Positions 11,012-18,306 of a stretch of DNA of 64,000 nt are shown here, piece by piece. How positions within the stretch are numbered: position 1 is the first letter of the stretch; every line of letters starts with the position of its first letter. Under the pieces are notes generated by a model. That model searched no databases, was not told where the DNA came from, and saw only the letters and a list, made by a program, of their open reading frames with translations. Position numbers and translations under genes: made by a program. The stretch is from contig SIHQ01000007.1 of NCBI GenBank assembly GCA_004762125.1, positions 1 through 64,000 on the forward strand, given 5' to 3'. Source of the stretch: Oceanospirillales bacterium (lineage in GTDB: Bacteria; Pseudomonadota; Gammaproteobacteria; Pseudomonadales; Endozoicomonadaceae).

Positions 11012-12646
11012 ATGCAACCTTCAGGAAATATAACGTCGGGCACTTATCTATTTACAAGGTCAAACTCTTTTAAGGCAGCAAAGCTGGCTTATAAAACAGA
11101 GCTCGCTAAACAAACAGCTACGGGCTCAAAATCCAGTGCAATAATAGCTCTAAAACAGGCTATTAATGCTTTTAAATACCGCCGAGTATCTATTCCAGAT
11201 TTACTGCGAGTAGGCACTATCGAACAACATACAGAGATTAAAAATCTTGTAACTGTCTACACCGGTAAGCATATTTGCAGGAGAAAATTATCTCCATTTG
11301 AGCTGCCTGAAGATTGGAAATGGAGTCATGGCAGTGCCAAGAATTTAACCAGACAAGTAGTGCTTCGTCACTGGTCTAGCCCTCACCTGAAAGACAGTAG
11401 TATCCATACCGCTTTATCAATGAAAGATCAGAAAAGTAATGATTACTCAGCCTGGGCGCCTGATTGCACTCCTAAAGATGATGCCTGGGTTGTATCGACT
11501 AACAAACGTAAGCGGAAGATTGGACAATTACTAGCTCCTATTAGGAACTACATAGGGAAATATCTTCCAGGTATAGCTGAAAGTTATTCGGAAGAAAAAA
11601 GCATGTACATCTCTCCAAAAGCCAGAGTGAATCTAGGTAGAATTGATAGAGAGATGGCTAAGGCAGAACAGTTTGCAAAACTCCTTGAAGATGCCAAAAA
11701 ACCGCTAGCTTCTGCAGGTAGGAAAATTTGGGCCGAATTTAGAAAAATGAGTTTTCGCTCTAGATTTTCCCCTAGAGGTCTCACAAAAATTGCTATCGGT
11801 GGAGTCTCGGAATTCAGAAAACTCAGAGAAGCAAGACACGAAATTCCTCCAGAGATGCCATCTGACGATCCAAAAGGATTAATAAAAGCTTTTAATTTTC
11901 AGAAGAAAAATAGAAAAAAACAAGCCAGTAATGATGCACTCGCAACTGGCGTCCCTCTAAATGGCACTCGCCGTAGAAAAAACCCTTGGGAAAGAAGAGC
12001 ACAAAAAGTCTACCTACCTTGCTCAGGGTACAATCAAACTAAGGAGGGTAAAGATCGTTTTGTCATGTTTGGACTCGATCTAGAGGCTATGCGCCACTCT
12101 TGGGATGAAGTAAAAAAACCGGACAATCCAAGGCATTTCTACAGAATGCTCAGCAAGTATCAAAACTGTAGTGGCATGTCTCTATCATTACTGGAGAAGG
12201 GTGGCGCAAGAACATACGCAACTCTCACTCCTAAGCTCTATACCACTCAGACAATGGTAGACAAATATTCACATAAACTCATGGGTAGGCTAGACACACT
12301 TAATGAGAAGTCGGAATTTTTACGGGCTAAATTCAAATCTCTTGATGCTGAAAGAACTCTTTTATCTGAAACTCAAGCGGTCGGAGCTCTTCGCCTCTCT
12401 TCAAAGACAGGTAGTAGAAAGTTCAGAAACAGCTTGTACACGTTAGCGTCAATGAGTGAAAAATTCATAAAAACAGATAGAACGATCGAAGCTTTAACTC
12501 CTTTTGCGATTAAATTTATTGAAACTCTTGAACACGCTTATTCGGTATCTGGTGGAGGTGAAAAAGAGTTGGCAGCGCTGGAGCCTGCTCTATGCGTCTT
12601 CGCTAACTTAAGAAGCAGAATGATGATGGCTACGGAAAAAACCTAA
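11012..12646 (+). CDS. Putative host-directed papain-like protein, paralogue 1
   Basis: 544 residues with no signal peptide or membrane helix; the sequence is AT-rich compared with the core genes. Its paralogue is at 13824-15482. The most constrained parts of the pair are RHW-SPH-SSIHTALSMK (His132) followed by DYSAWAPD, and much later KNPWERRAQKVYLPC, VMFGLDLEAM and YQNCSGMSLSLLEKGG (Cys386). A His-then-polar/Trp-then-Asn-Cys-Ser order is typical of permuted papain-like hydrolases, so a cysteine protease, deamidase or transferase is plausible, but this is inference from motifs. A 150-residue Lys/Glu-rich insertion lies between the two motif blocks. It may be a secreted effector; no known family is assigned. 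Confidence 0.7.
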   Translation: MQPSGNITSGTYLFTRSNSFKAAKLAYKTELAKQTATGSKSSAIIALKQAINAFKYRRVSIPDLLRVGTIEQHTEIKNLVTVYTGKHICRRKLSPFELPEDWKWSHGSAKNLTRQVVLRHWSSPHLKDSSIHTALSMKDQKSNDYSAWAPDCTPKDDAWVVSTNKRKRKIGQLLAPIRNYIGKYLPGIAESYSEEKSMYISPKARVNLGRIDREMAKAEQFAKLLEDAKKPLASAGRKIWAEFRKMSFRSRFSPRGLTKIAIGGVSEFRKLREARHEIPPEMPSDDPKGLIKAFNFQKKNRKKQASNDALATGVPLNGTRRRKNPWERRAQKVYLPCSGYNQTKEGKDRFVMFGLDLEAMRHSWDEVKKPDNPRHFYRMLSKYQNCSGMSLSLLEKGGARTYATLTPKLYTTQTMVDKYSHKLMGRLDTLNEKSEFLRAKFKSLDAERTLLSETQAVGALRLSSKTGSRKFRNSLYTLASMSEKFIKTDRTIEALTPFAIKFIETLEHAYSVSGGGEKELAALEPALCVFANLRSRMMMATEKT

Positions 12647-12707
12647 CCCCCAAAAGAAAACCCATCAATCTCTCCTGCAGCTAACAGAGGTTAATAAGCT
12701 TATATAT

Positions 12708-12723
12708 CCATTCTATAGAATGG
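12708..12723. repeat. 16-bp perfect palindrome
   Basis: CCATTCTATAGAATGG is a perfect palindrome 61 nt after the first paralogue. It could be an operator or a chance AT-rich palindrome. No matching copy is seen after the second paralogue. Confidence 0.4.
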
Positions 12724-12859
12724 AATTCTCTCTGTATTTTTTGAACTGCTATATAAGAAGAACAACGGTAAATGTACCTGAGATTCTTCAAGACTTCTTT
12801 CATCCATCGTCTTTTATATATTTCAAAGTTACTCACTTGAAAATCAATAAATTAATTTT

Positions 12860-12877
12860 ATCCAATAATAATTGGAT
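12860..12877 (+). other. Conserved stem-loop downstream of paralogue 1
   Basis: ATCCAAT-aata-ATTGGAT forms a 7-bp stem. The matching element after paralogue 2 (15500-15517) is ACCCGAT-aata-ATTGGGT. The second base pair differs on both arms (T-A against C-G), and another pair is changed to a G-T wobble, so pairing is kept although the sequence drifts. Confidence 0.5.
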
Positions 12878-12937
12878 ACTTTAGTGTCAGGTAAATAATT
12901 CTACTACAGTCCACTTTTCAAAATATAAATTAAATCA

Positions 12938-12980
12938 CTCCAGCTATTTAGAAAATAGTTGGAGGCAAATAATTTTTTTA
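12938..12980 (+). terminator. Intrinsic terminator of the first duplicated unit
   Basis: A 12-bp stem (12938-12949 with 12953-12964, one G-T pair, 3-nt loop) is followed by GCAAATAATTTTTTTA. It is a convincing rho-independent terminator about 290 nt after the first paralogue. Confidence 0.75.
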
Positions 12981-13019
12981 TAAAGTAACTTCCGGAATAA
13001 GAAGTGAAAGAAAAGACGT

Positions 13020-13044
13020 TGAGCCAACATGACACTGGCTCAAT
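13020..13044. other. Hairpin shared with the parB-proximal hairpin
   Basis: TTGAGCCA and TGGCTCAA form an 8-bp stem around a 9-nt loop. A related TTTGAGCCAG/CTGACTCAAA hairpin ends parB at 15702-15730. This copy appears to mark the right end of duplicated unit 1, so the duplication took part of the parB 3' flank with it. Confidence 0.5.
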
Positions 13045-13060
13045 GTATTTATTTTATCCA

Positions 13061-13430
13061 CCTCCATAGAAAGTAGAGCTGGATTAATACAATAAGTGCA
13101 GTTGATTGATATTTATAGAGTTATCAATCTGCATTTCCGTGCGAATGTTTGGAAAGGCTTTGCTAAAGTCAACCATTATATGTGGCATCAGATTATTGTC
13201 GATAATTGAGCTAGCACGGATTTTTACTGTTCCTCACTCATAGCAACCATCATCCATAAACTGACTTTCTATCTCTCCAGCTCTGTAGCCACAGGCAATA
13301 AAGCTCTGCCAGCATCGTTCAACGTCATAAACGTACCTGAATGCTTTTCCCGCGCGGAAAATAACCAGCTGTCGCAAGGTGATATGAATCAACTTATACA
13401 ACTCCGCGATCGTACGTTACCTGTGATAAT
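13061..13430 (-). pseudogene. Truncated, decayed second copy of the LysR regulator
   Basis: Nucleotide similarity to 10123-10560 runs through this stretch: shared blocks include the segment for the LSMEV strand, the TMRI-like region and the helix-turn-helix part, but several internal deletions are present. The codon that is TAG in copy 1 is TGA here (13234-13236). Only the part matching the N-terminal half of the gene remains. It cannot make a functional regulator. It sits upstream of the second paralogue exactly as copy 1 does before the first. Confidence 0.75.
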
Positions 13431-13482
13431 CAATAAGTTAATGGTCAGAGTAACTAATTTGTTACCAAAAACTTGGGACACG

Positions 13483-13657
13483 ATGAGTCACAACGACACA
13501 GGTTCAGGTAATATAAACAACCCAATCACTAAATAGGTTGAATTAAAGAAGATTAATAAAGCTATGCAGTTGGTTTTTCTTGCTCAAAAACAAGCAAAGG
13601 CAAACAACCTTTGACGTCTTGAATAACTTTTTCCGTGAAGTTAAAAAAAAGATCTAA
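13483..13657 (+). pseudogene. Relic of a small duplicated gene, copy 2
   Basis: An ATG at 13483 opens MSHNDTGSGNINNPITK and stops at a TAG. The frame then continues VELKKINKAMQLVFLAQKQ, and after a T-run indel reads FDVLNNFFREVKKKI. It is parallel to 10703-10878 but has independent lesions. The family is unknown. The rest of 12647-13823 contains only the hairpins and the LysR remnant listed separately. Confidence 0.5.
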
Positions 13658-13823
13658 TAACTGACAGCCATTCTTCCAGTCTAATAAAGATTATTATCTA
13701 CGATATTTACTCTCCACTGTCCTTTTTATACCCTTCGTCATGCTTATCCGAATTCCATTAAGCTTGATACCAAGTTTATCGCCAAACTCAATATTAGAAT
13801 CAAATCTAATTATTGGTATCCAT

Positions 13824-15482
13824 ATGCTTGAGTCGGGAAGCGCACAGTCAGGGACGTACCTTTTTTCAAGATCTAACTCGTTCAAAGCAGCCAATCTCGC
13901 TTATAAAATGGAGCAGGCGGAACAAGCTTCCACAGGAAAGAGTGGTAGCCGCTTTAAAGCTCTTGGAAAAGCTTGGCATGCTTTTAAGTTTCGCAGGGTT
14001 ACAGTTCCAGAATTAGGGGCCAACTCTGAGAGTTCGAATCCAATAATACAAAATGCACAAAACCTGGTTACTAATTACACGAACAGAAGAATCTGTAAAA
14101 GAAGACTTACTCAATTTGATCTTCCACAAGATTGGAAATGGAGCCATGGTCAAGCTAAAAAATTATCTCGACAGGTTGTTGTACGCCACTGGGTAAGTCC
14201 GCATATAGAAAAAAGCAGTATTCACACAGCTCTTTCAATGAAAGACAGTAAATCCAATGATTATTCAGCTTGGGGGCCCGATTATGACCCTGGAGAAGAT
14301 AGTTGGCAAATGTCAGAAAACAAGTACAAACAAAGAATCGGGAATTTACTCAACCCTGCCAGAAAATATGTTGGGAAATTACCACCAGAAACAGCAAAAA
14401 GTTATGCAGAGGAGAAAGGGCATTACATGTCCCCCAATGCCCAATACAAGTTAGGTATAGTTGATCAAGACTTAGCAAAGGTAGAGCAACTTGCCCAATT
14501 AATGGAAGATGCAAAGAAGCCACTGACTTCTGCTGGAAAGAAAGTAATATCAAAATTTAAAGAAATAGGTTTAGGAGCTGTATTTTCACCCAGAAGCTGG
14601 AAGAGAGTTGTTCATGATGGCATCTCTGAATTTAAAAAATTGCGTAATGCCAGGCATACGTCTCCTCCACCTGATCCCTCTGAAAAACCTGGTAGTCCAG
14701 CGAAACCCTACAACTTTCAGAAAAAAAATAGCAAAATAATTGATAGAAATAATGCGCTATCTCCAGATATTCCGGTCGACGATCATAGGAGAAAAAACCC
14801 GTGGGAAAGACGGGCTCAAAAAGTCTACTTACCTTGTACCGGGCACAGCACAACTCAAAGCGGGGAAAAACAGTTCGTTATGTTTGGCTTAGATCTAGAT
14901 GCTATGCGCAAAACATGGACTGAGGTACAAGATCCTACGAGCAAAAGGCATTACTACAAAACCATCAGTAAATACCAAAACTGCAGTGGTATGTCGCTCT
15001 CGTTGCTAGAAAGCGGAGGATCTAAGCAATACGCAACTCTTAAACCCAAGCTTTATACAAATCAACCTATGATTAACCGTTACTCTCATAAACTTATGGA
15101 GAGAATGGATTCACTTAATGAAAAGACTGATTTTCTGTTTGGTAAATACAAAAAAATCCAACCCGATTCGACAGTTAATTCAAAGGATGCTCCAGCAGCT
15201 ATTCGAAAATCTTCAAAAGAGACTAAAAACAAAAAGTTTAAACGGTCTCTCAACGCACTGGCCCGACTAACCGATGAATTTTCAAAGACCAAAATACCAT
15301 TTGAAGCTTTGACTCCTTTTGCGATCAAGTATGTAGACGCTCTGGAATATGCCTACTCAGTTTCAGGCGGTGTCGATAAAGAGATGAAAGCACTAGAACC
15401 AGCTCTTTGTGTTTTTGCCAACATACGAAGTCGAATGATGAGAGCCTTAATACAACCTGCTCCTTCGGAAGGCGGGGATTAA
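13824..15482 (+). CDS. Putative host-directed papain-like protein, paralogue 2
   Basis: 552 residues from the ATG at 13824. An in-frame ATG at 13740 would add 28 residues, but alignment with paralogue 1 begins at this later Met (GTYLF-RSNSFKAA in both). The same motif order is kept: SSIHTALSMK with His134, DYSAWGPD, RKNPWERRAQKVYLPC, VMFGLDLDAM and YQNCSGMSLSLLESGG with Cys387. The central Lys-rich region and the C-terminal tail have diverged most. Conservation concentrated around His and Cys suggests selection on an active site. The gene arose by tandem duplication with 11012-12646 and is AT-rich. Function is inferred only: a possible secreted cysteine hydrolase or transferase. Confidence 0.7.
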   Translation: MLESGSAQSGTYLFSRSNSFKAANLAYKMEQAEQASTGKSGSRFKALGKAWHAFKFRRVTVPELGANSESSNPIIQNAQNLVTNYTNRRICKRRLTQFDLPQDWKWSHGQAKKLSRQVVVRHWVSPHIEKSSIHTALSMKDSKSNDYSAWGPDYDPGEDSWQMSENKYKQRIGNLLNPARKYVGKLPPETAKSYAEEKGHYMSPNAQYKLGIVDQDLAKVEQLAQLMEDAKKPLTSAGKKVISKFKEIGLGAVFSPRSWKRVVHDGISEFKKLRNARHTSPPPDPSEKPGSPAKPYNFQKKNSKIIDRNNALSPDIPVDDHRRKNPWERRAQKVYLPCTGHSTTQSGEKQFVMFGLDLDAMRKTWTEVQDPTSKRHYYKTISKYQNCSGMSLSLLESGGSKQYATLKPKLYTNQPMINRYSHKLMERMDSLNEKTDFLFGKYKKIQPDSTVNSKDAPAAIRKSSKETKNKKFKRSLNALARLTDEFSKTKIPFEALTPFAIKYVDALEYAYSVSGGVDKEMKALEPALCVFANIRSRMMRALIQPAPSEGGD

Positions 15483-15499
15483 TTTAATATATTAATCTA

Positions 15500-15517
15500 A
15501 CCCGATAATAATTGGGT
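15500..15517 (+). other. Conserved stem-loop downstream of paralogue 2
   Basis: ACCCGAT-aata-ATTGGGT lies 18 nt after the stop codon. It is the counterpart of the element at 12860-12877, with a compensatory pair change. It has no T-run, so it may be an RNA 3'-end structure or a protein-binding palindrome. Confidence 0.5.
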
Positions 15518-15654
15518 AATAGTATGTCGCTAAATTTCTCTTACGGAATAGCTATTTCTATGACAAAAAACTCGCTCAATACAATGCTGTGAAAATAGTA
15601 TTTCAAATTACATAGAACATAGAATTAGAGGTGCTTTTTACAGAAGAGGAAGTA

Positions 15655-15696
15655 AGAGATAGAGATAGAGATAGAGATAGAGATAGAGATAGAGAT
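15655..15696. repeat. Hexanucleotide tandem repeat, seven copies of AGAGAT
   Basis: Seven uninterrupted AGAGAT units lie in the noncoding gap between paralogue 2 and the 3' end of parB. Uninterrupted hexamers change copy number readily by slippage. The matching place in unit 1 (about 13000-13018) has only a degenerate GAAGTGAAAGAAAAG stretch. No ORF spans the repeat, so translational phase variation is not expected. Confidence 0.9.
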
Positions 15697-15701
15697 AAGA
15701 A

Positions 15702-15730
15702 GTTTGAGCCAGGTTATAACTGACTCAAAC
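15702..15730 (-). terminator. Probable parAB terminator hairpin
   Basis: GTTTGAGCCAG pairs with CTGACTCAAAC with one mismatch, beginning 7 nt after the parB stop. On the minus strand it is followed by a T/C-rich stretch made partly of the hexamer repeat. Its relative at 13020-13044 lies in the duplicated unit. Confidence 0.55.
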
Positions 15731-15736
15731 TAAAGA

Positions 15737-16639
15737 TTATTTGATATGAGCAAGAACCCCATCCAGTTCATCCAGAGAATTGTACGAGATTACTAGCTTA
15801 CCCTTACCTTTCGCACTGTGTTGAATTGCCACTTTAGCGCCAATTTTGTCTGACAGGTCATCTTCCAAACGTTTGGTATCAGGATCGACTTTGACCGTTT
15901 TCTTCTTGCTTTGCTCTTTTTCCTGAAGCATACGGCGAACCATTGCTTCGGTCTGTCTCACAGAGAGCCCTTTCGCAACAATAGCTCTGGCCGCTTCTAG
16001 CTGCTCCATATCAGACAGTGACAGTAGTGCTCTGGCATGCCCCATTTCCAGATCCCCGTATTCGAGCATCTTTTTCACATCTTCACTGAGTGACATCAGC
16101 CGTAGAATATTAGCGACAGCGGTTCTAGATTTACCAATAGCTTCAGCCACTTCCTGCTGAGTCAGTTCGAATTCTTTTTGAAGTCGAGACAGAGCAATAG
16201 CTTCTTCAATAGGATTGAGATCTTCCCGTTGAATATTCTCGATAAGTGCCATAGCAATAGCCGCTTCATCGGGCACATCTCGTATTAATGCCGGTATTTC
16301 ACCCAGACCTGCGATCTGAGCTGCTCGCCAACGACGCTCCCCAGCAATAATTTCATAGCGATTACTACCCAGAGGGCGAACCACAATAGGCTGCATGATT
16401 CCCTGAGCTTTAATACTTTCTGCCAGCTCTTCCAAAGCATCAGGATGCATATCCCGACGAGGTTGATATTTTCCTCGAGAGATAAACTCAACAGGTATTT
16501 CTTTCAACTCTTTGTCTTTCACAACAGTTGACTCGTTTGCCACTGCTTCCGGTGCAGAAAGATCTTTGGAGATGGAAGCGTCCAGTTTGGCTCCTCCCAT
16601 CAATGCAGTTAAATTGGTTCCCAGACGTCTCTTAGCCAT
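15737..16639 (-). CDS. parB: Chromosome-partitioning protein ParB
   Basis: 300 residues. It is a CTP-dependent DNA clamp that loads at parS and organises the origin. The N-terminal CTPase domain has GERRWRAAQIAG (about 105-116) and ENIQREDLNPIEEA. The helix-turn-helix is LTQQEVAEAIGKSRTAVANI (about 165-184). A C-terminal dimer domain ends the protein. The start ATG overlaps the parA stop by one base (TGATG), so translation is coupled. Its probable targets are the two parS sites in recF. Confidence 0.97.
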   Translation of the reverse strand: MAKRRLGTNLTALMGGAKLDASISKDLSAPEAVANESTVVKDKELKEIPVEFISRGKYQPRRDMHPDALEELAESIKAQGIMQPIVVRPLGSNRYEIIAGERRWRAAQIAGLGEIPALIRDVPDEAAIAMALIENIQREDLNPIEEAIALSRLQKEFELTQQEVAEAIGKSRTAVANILRLMSLSEDVKKMLEYGDLEMGHARALLSLSDMEQLEAARAIVAKGLSVRQTEAMVRRMLQEKEQSKKKTVKVDPDTKRLEDDLSDKIGAKVAIQHSAKGKGKLVISYNSLDELDGVLAHIK

Positions 16640-17445
16640 CAGCTCGCTGTCTTCCTTTCTGAGTTGAGCCCCTTCACTTTGCCATCATGCCTGCGAACCA
16701 CTTCTCCCGCCAAAGCCAGATAAGCTATCGCTCCTCTGGAATTTTTGTCGTAGTTCAGAACAGGTAACCCGTGACTAGGTGCTTCAGCCAAACGAACATT
16801 ACGGGGGATAACGGTTCTATATACCTGTTCGCCAAAATGACTGATTAGCTGACGAGAAACTTCATTGGTCAGCCCTATACGAGGATCATACATAGTCCGT
16901 AGCAAGCCTTCGATATGCAGCTTTGGATTAATGGTTTGGCGAATTCCGGTGATGGTTTCCATTAGTGCTGTTAGCCCTTCAAGAGCGTAGTACTCGCACT
17001 GCATGGGAATGATAACGCCTTCAGCAGCAGCGAGGGCGTTAAGGGTCAACATATTCAACGACGGTGGACAATCAATCAAAATAAAATCATATCGGTCGGC
17101 GACGTCTGCAAGGGCATCCCTAAGGCGGGTTTCCTTGTCTTCCATAGACATCAGCTCAACTTCAGCAGCAGTGGTGTCCGCATTACCCGGCAGGATATCG
17201 TAACCAGACTTCTCGGGGCTCTGAATAGCGCCTCTAATACCACAGTGACCCATCAGAACATGATAAACAGACTTCTCCAGTTCATGTTTATTGACACCAC
17301 TACCTGTGGTGGCGTTGCCCTGAGGATCCATATCAACCAGCAGTACTCTGCGTTTAGTGGCTGCCAGGGAAGCGGCTAGGTTAATACAGGAAGTGGTTTT
17401 CCCAACGCCCCCTTTTTGATTAGTTACCGCTAATATTTTTCCCAC
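16639..17445 (-). CDS. parA: Chromosome-partitioning ATPase ParA
   Basis: 268 residues from a GTG start. It is a Walker-type ATPase that binds nucleoid DNA and, with ParB, moves replicated origins apart. The deviant Walker A KGGVGKTT is at residues 10-17, the switch I region VDMDPQGNAT at 38-47, and LIDCPPSLNMLTLNAL forms the Walker B region. It lacks the N-terminal DNA-binding extension of plasmid ParA, as in chromosomal Soj-type proteins. It lies between rsmG (93 nt gap) and parB. Confidence 0.97.
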   Translation of the reverse strand: MGKILAVTNQKGGVGKTTSCINLAASLAATKRRVLLVDMDPQGNATTGSGVNKHELEKSVYHVLMGHCGIRGAIQSPEKSGYDILPGNADTTAAEVELMSMEDKETRLRDALADVADRYDFILIDCPPSLNMLTLNALAAAEGVIIPMQCEYYALEGLTALMETITGIRQTINPKLHIEGLLRTMYDPRIGLTNEVSRQLISHFGEQVYRTVIPRNVRLAEAPSHGLPVLNYDKNSRGAIAYLALAGEVVRRHDGKVKGLNSERKTAS

Positions 17446-17538
17446 TGCGCTACCGTAGATCCTTGTTTTTTATTTCAAGGCTGACCGTTCCTGTCAGCCC
17501 TCAAGTCCACCAGATAAAAATCGGTTTACCTAAACAGC

Positions 17539-18183
17539 TTACTGACCTGACTTCAAAATGACCAGATGTCTCTGGGCTTCACAGTCAGGAACTTCCAAAG
17601 CATGACTCTCTGTCATGATGATTTCAGGGGATTCTTTCAACAGATCTTTATACTCCTGTTCGGGATAAAGCCCTTTCATTGCAAGGAATTTTCCGTCTTT
17701 CGCCAGCAGATGTTGAGTACCATTAACCATATCGATCAAAGAACTGAAAGCTCTGGACATAATGACATCGAAAGGTTTGTCAGCTTTAAACGTTTCACAG
17801 CGCTCATTGGTTACACTGACATTTTTCAATCCCAGCTCAGTTTTTGCCTGAGTCATAAAACGGGTTTTTTTACCGTTACTGTCGACGCAGGTGAAATGTT
17901 TTTCCGGATACATGATGGCCAAAGGGATTCCTGGTAGCCCAGGTCCCGAACCAACATCCATGAGATTTTCGCCCTCTACGAAAGGCACTATGCTGAGGCT
18001 GTCCAGTATATGTCGTGAAACTATTTCTTCGGGATCACGAACAGCCGTAAGATTGAACGCTTTGTTCCACTTAACCAGTAATTCAACATATTGGGTCAGC
18101 AGGTCAGCCTGGTGATCAGTTAAAGATACAGACAGCGCTTTCGCGCCCTGGCGAATGCGATCACGCAACGACAGAAATGACAT
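17539..18183 (-). CDS. rsmG: 16S rRNA (guanine-527-N7)-methyltransferase RsmG
   Basis: 214 residues. It methylates G527 of 16S rRNA using AdoMet; loss gives low-level streptomycin resistance in many bacteria. The AdoMet-binding motif is LMDVGSGPGLPGIPLAI (about 72-88), and RHILDSLS precedes it, as expected for GidB. It lies in the usual mnmG-rsmG-parA-parB order. An mnmG-side hairpin at 18273-18302 may limit read-through from mnmG. Confidence 0.96.
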   Translation of the reverse strand: MSFLSLRDRIRQGAKALSVSLTDHQADLLTQYVELLVKWNKAFNLTAVRDPEEIVSRHILDSLSIVPFVEGENLMDVGSGPGLPGIPLAIMYPEKHFTCVDSNGKKTRFMTQAKTELGLKNVSVTNERCETFKADKPFDVIMSRAFSSLIDMVNGTQHLLAKDGKFLAMKGLYPEQEYKDLLKESPEIIMTESHALEVPDCEAQRHLVILKSGQ

Positions 18184-18272
18184 CAGGGATAGAGTCCAGA
18201 AATGAAAAGATGATGAGCTAGTTTATGGCAATTCTGAGAGCCAGTCGAACGACAAAATCTGCAATGAAAGGA

Positions 18273-18302
18273 AGGAAGCGGGTTGTCAGCAACCCGCTTC
18301 CT
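18273..18302 (-). terminator. Hairpin between mnmG and rsmG
   Basis: A 13-bp perfect stem (AGGAAGCGGGTTG with CAACCCGCTTCCT, 4-nt loop) starts 5 nt after the mnmG stop. On the minus strand TCCTTTC follows, a weak T-tract, so termination may be partial. Confidence 0.65.
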
Positions 18303-18306
18303 GAAA

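Noticed and set aside
12660-13060. Insertion sequence as the cause of the duplicated block
   Set aside because: No transposase, terminal inverted repeats or target-site duplications are visible; the block looks like a plain tandem duplication.
13740-13823. Earlier ATG for the second paralogue
   Set aside because: Similarity with the first paralogue begins at 13824; the 28 extra residues are not shared.
15655-15696. CRISPR-like array
   Set aside because: The units are contiguous hexamers without spacers, so it is a simple tandem repeat. No CRISPR array was seen elsewhere in the window.
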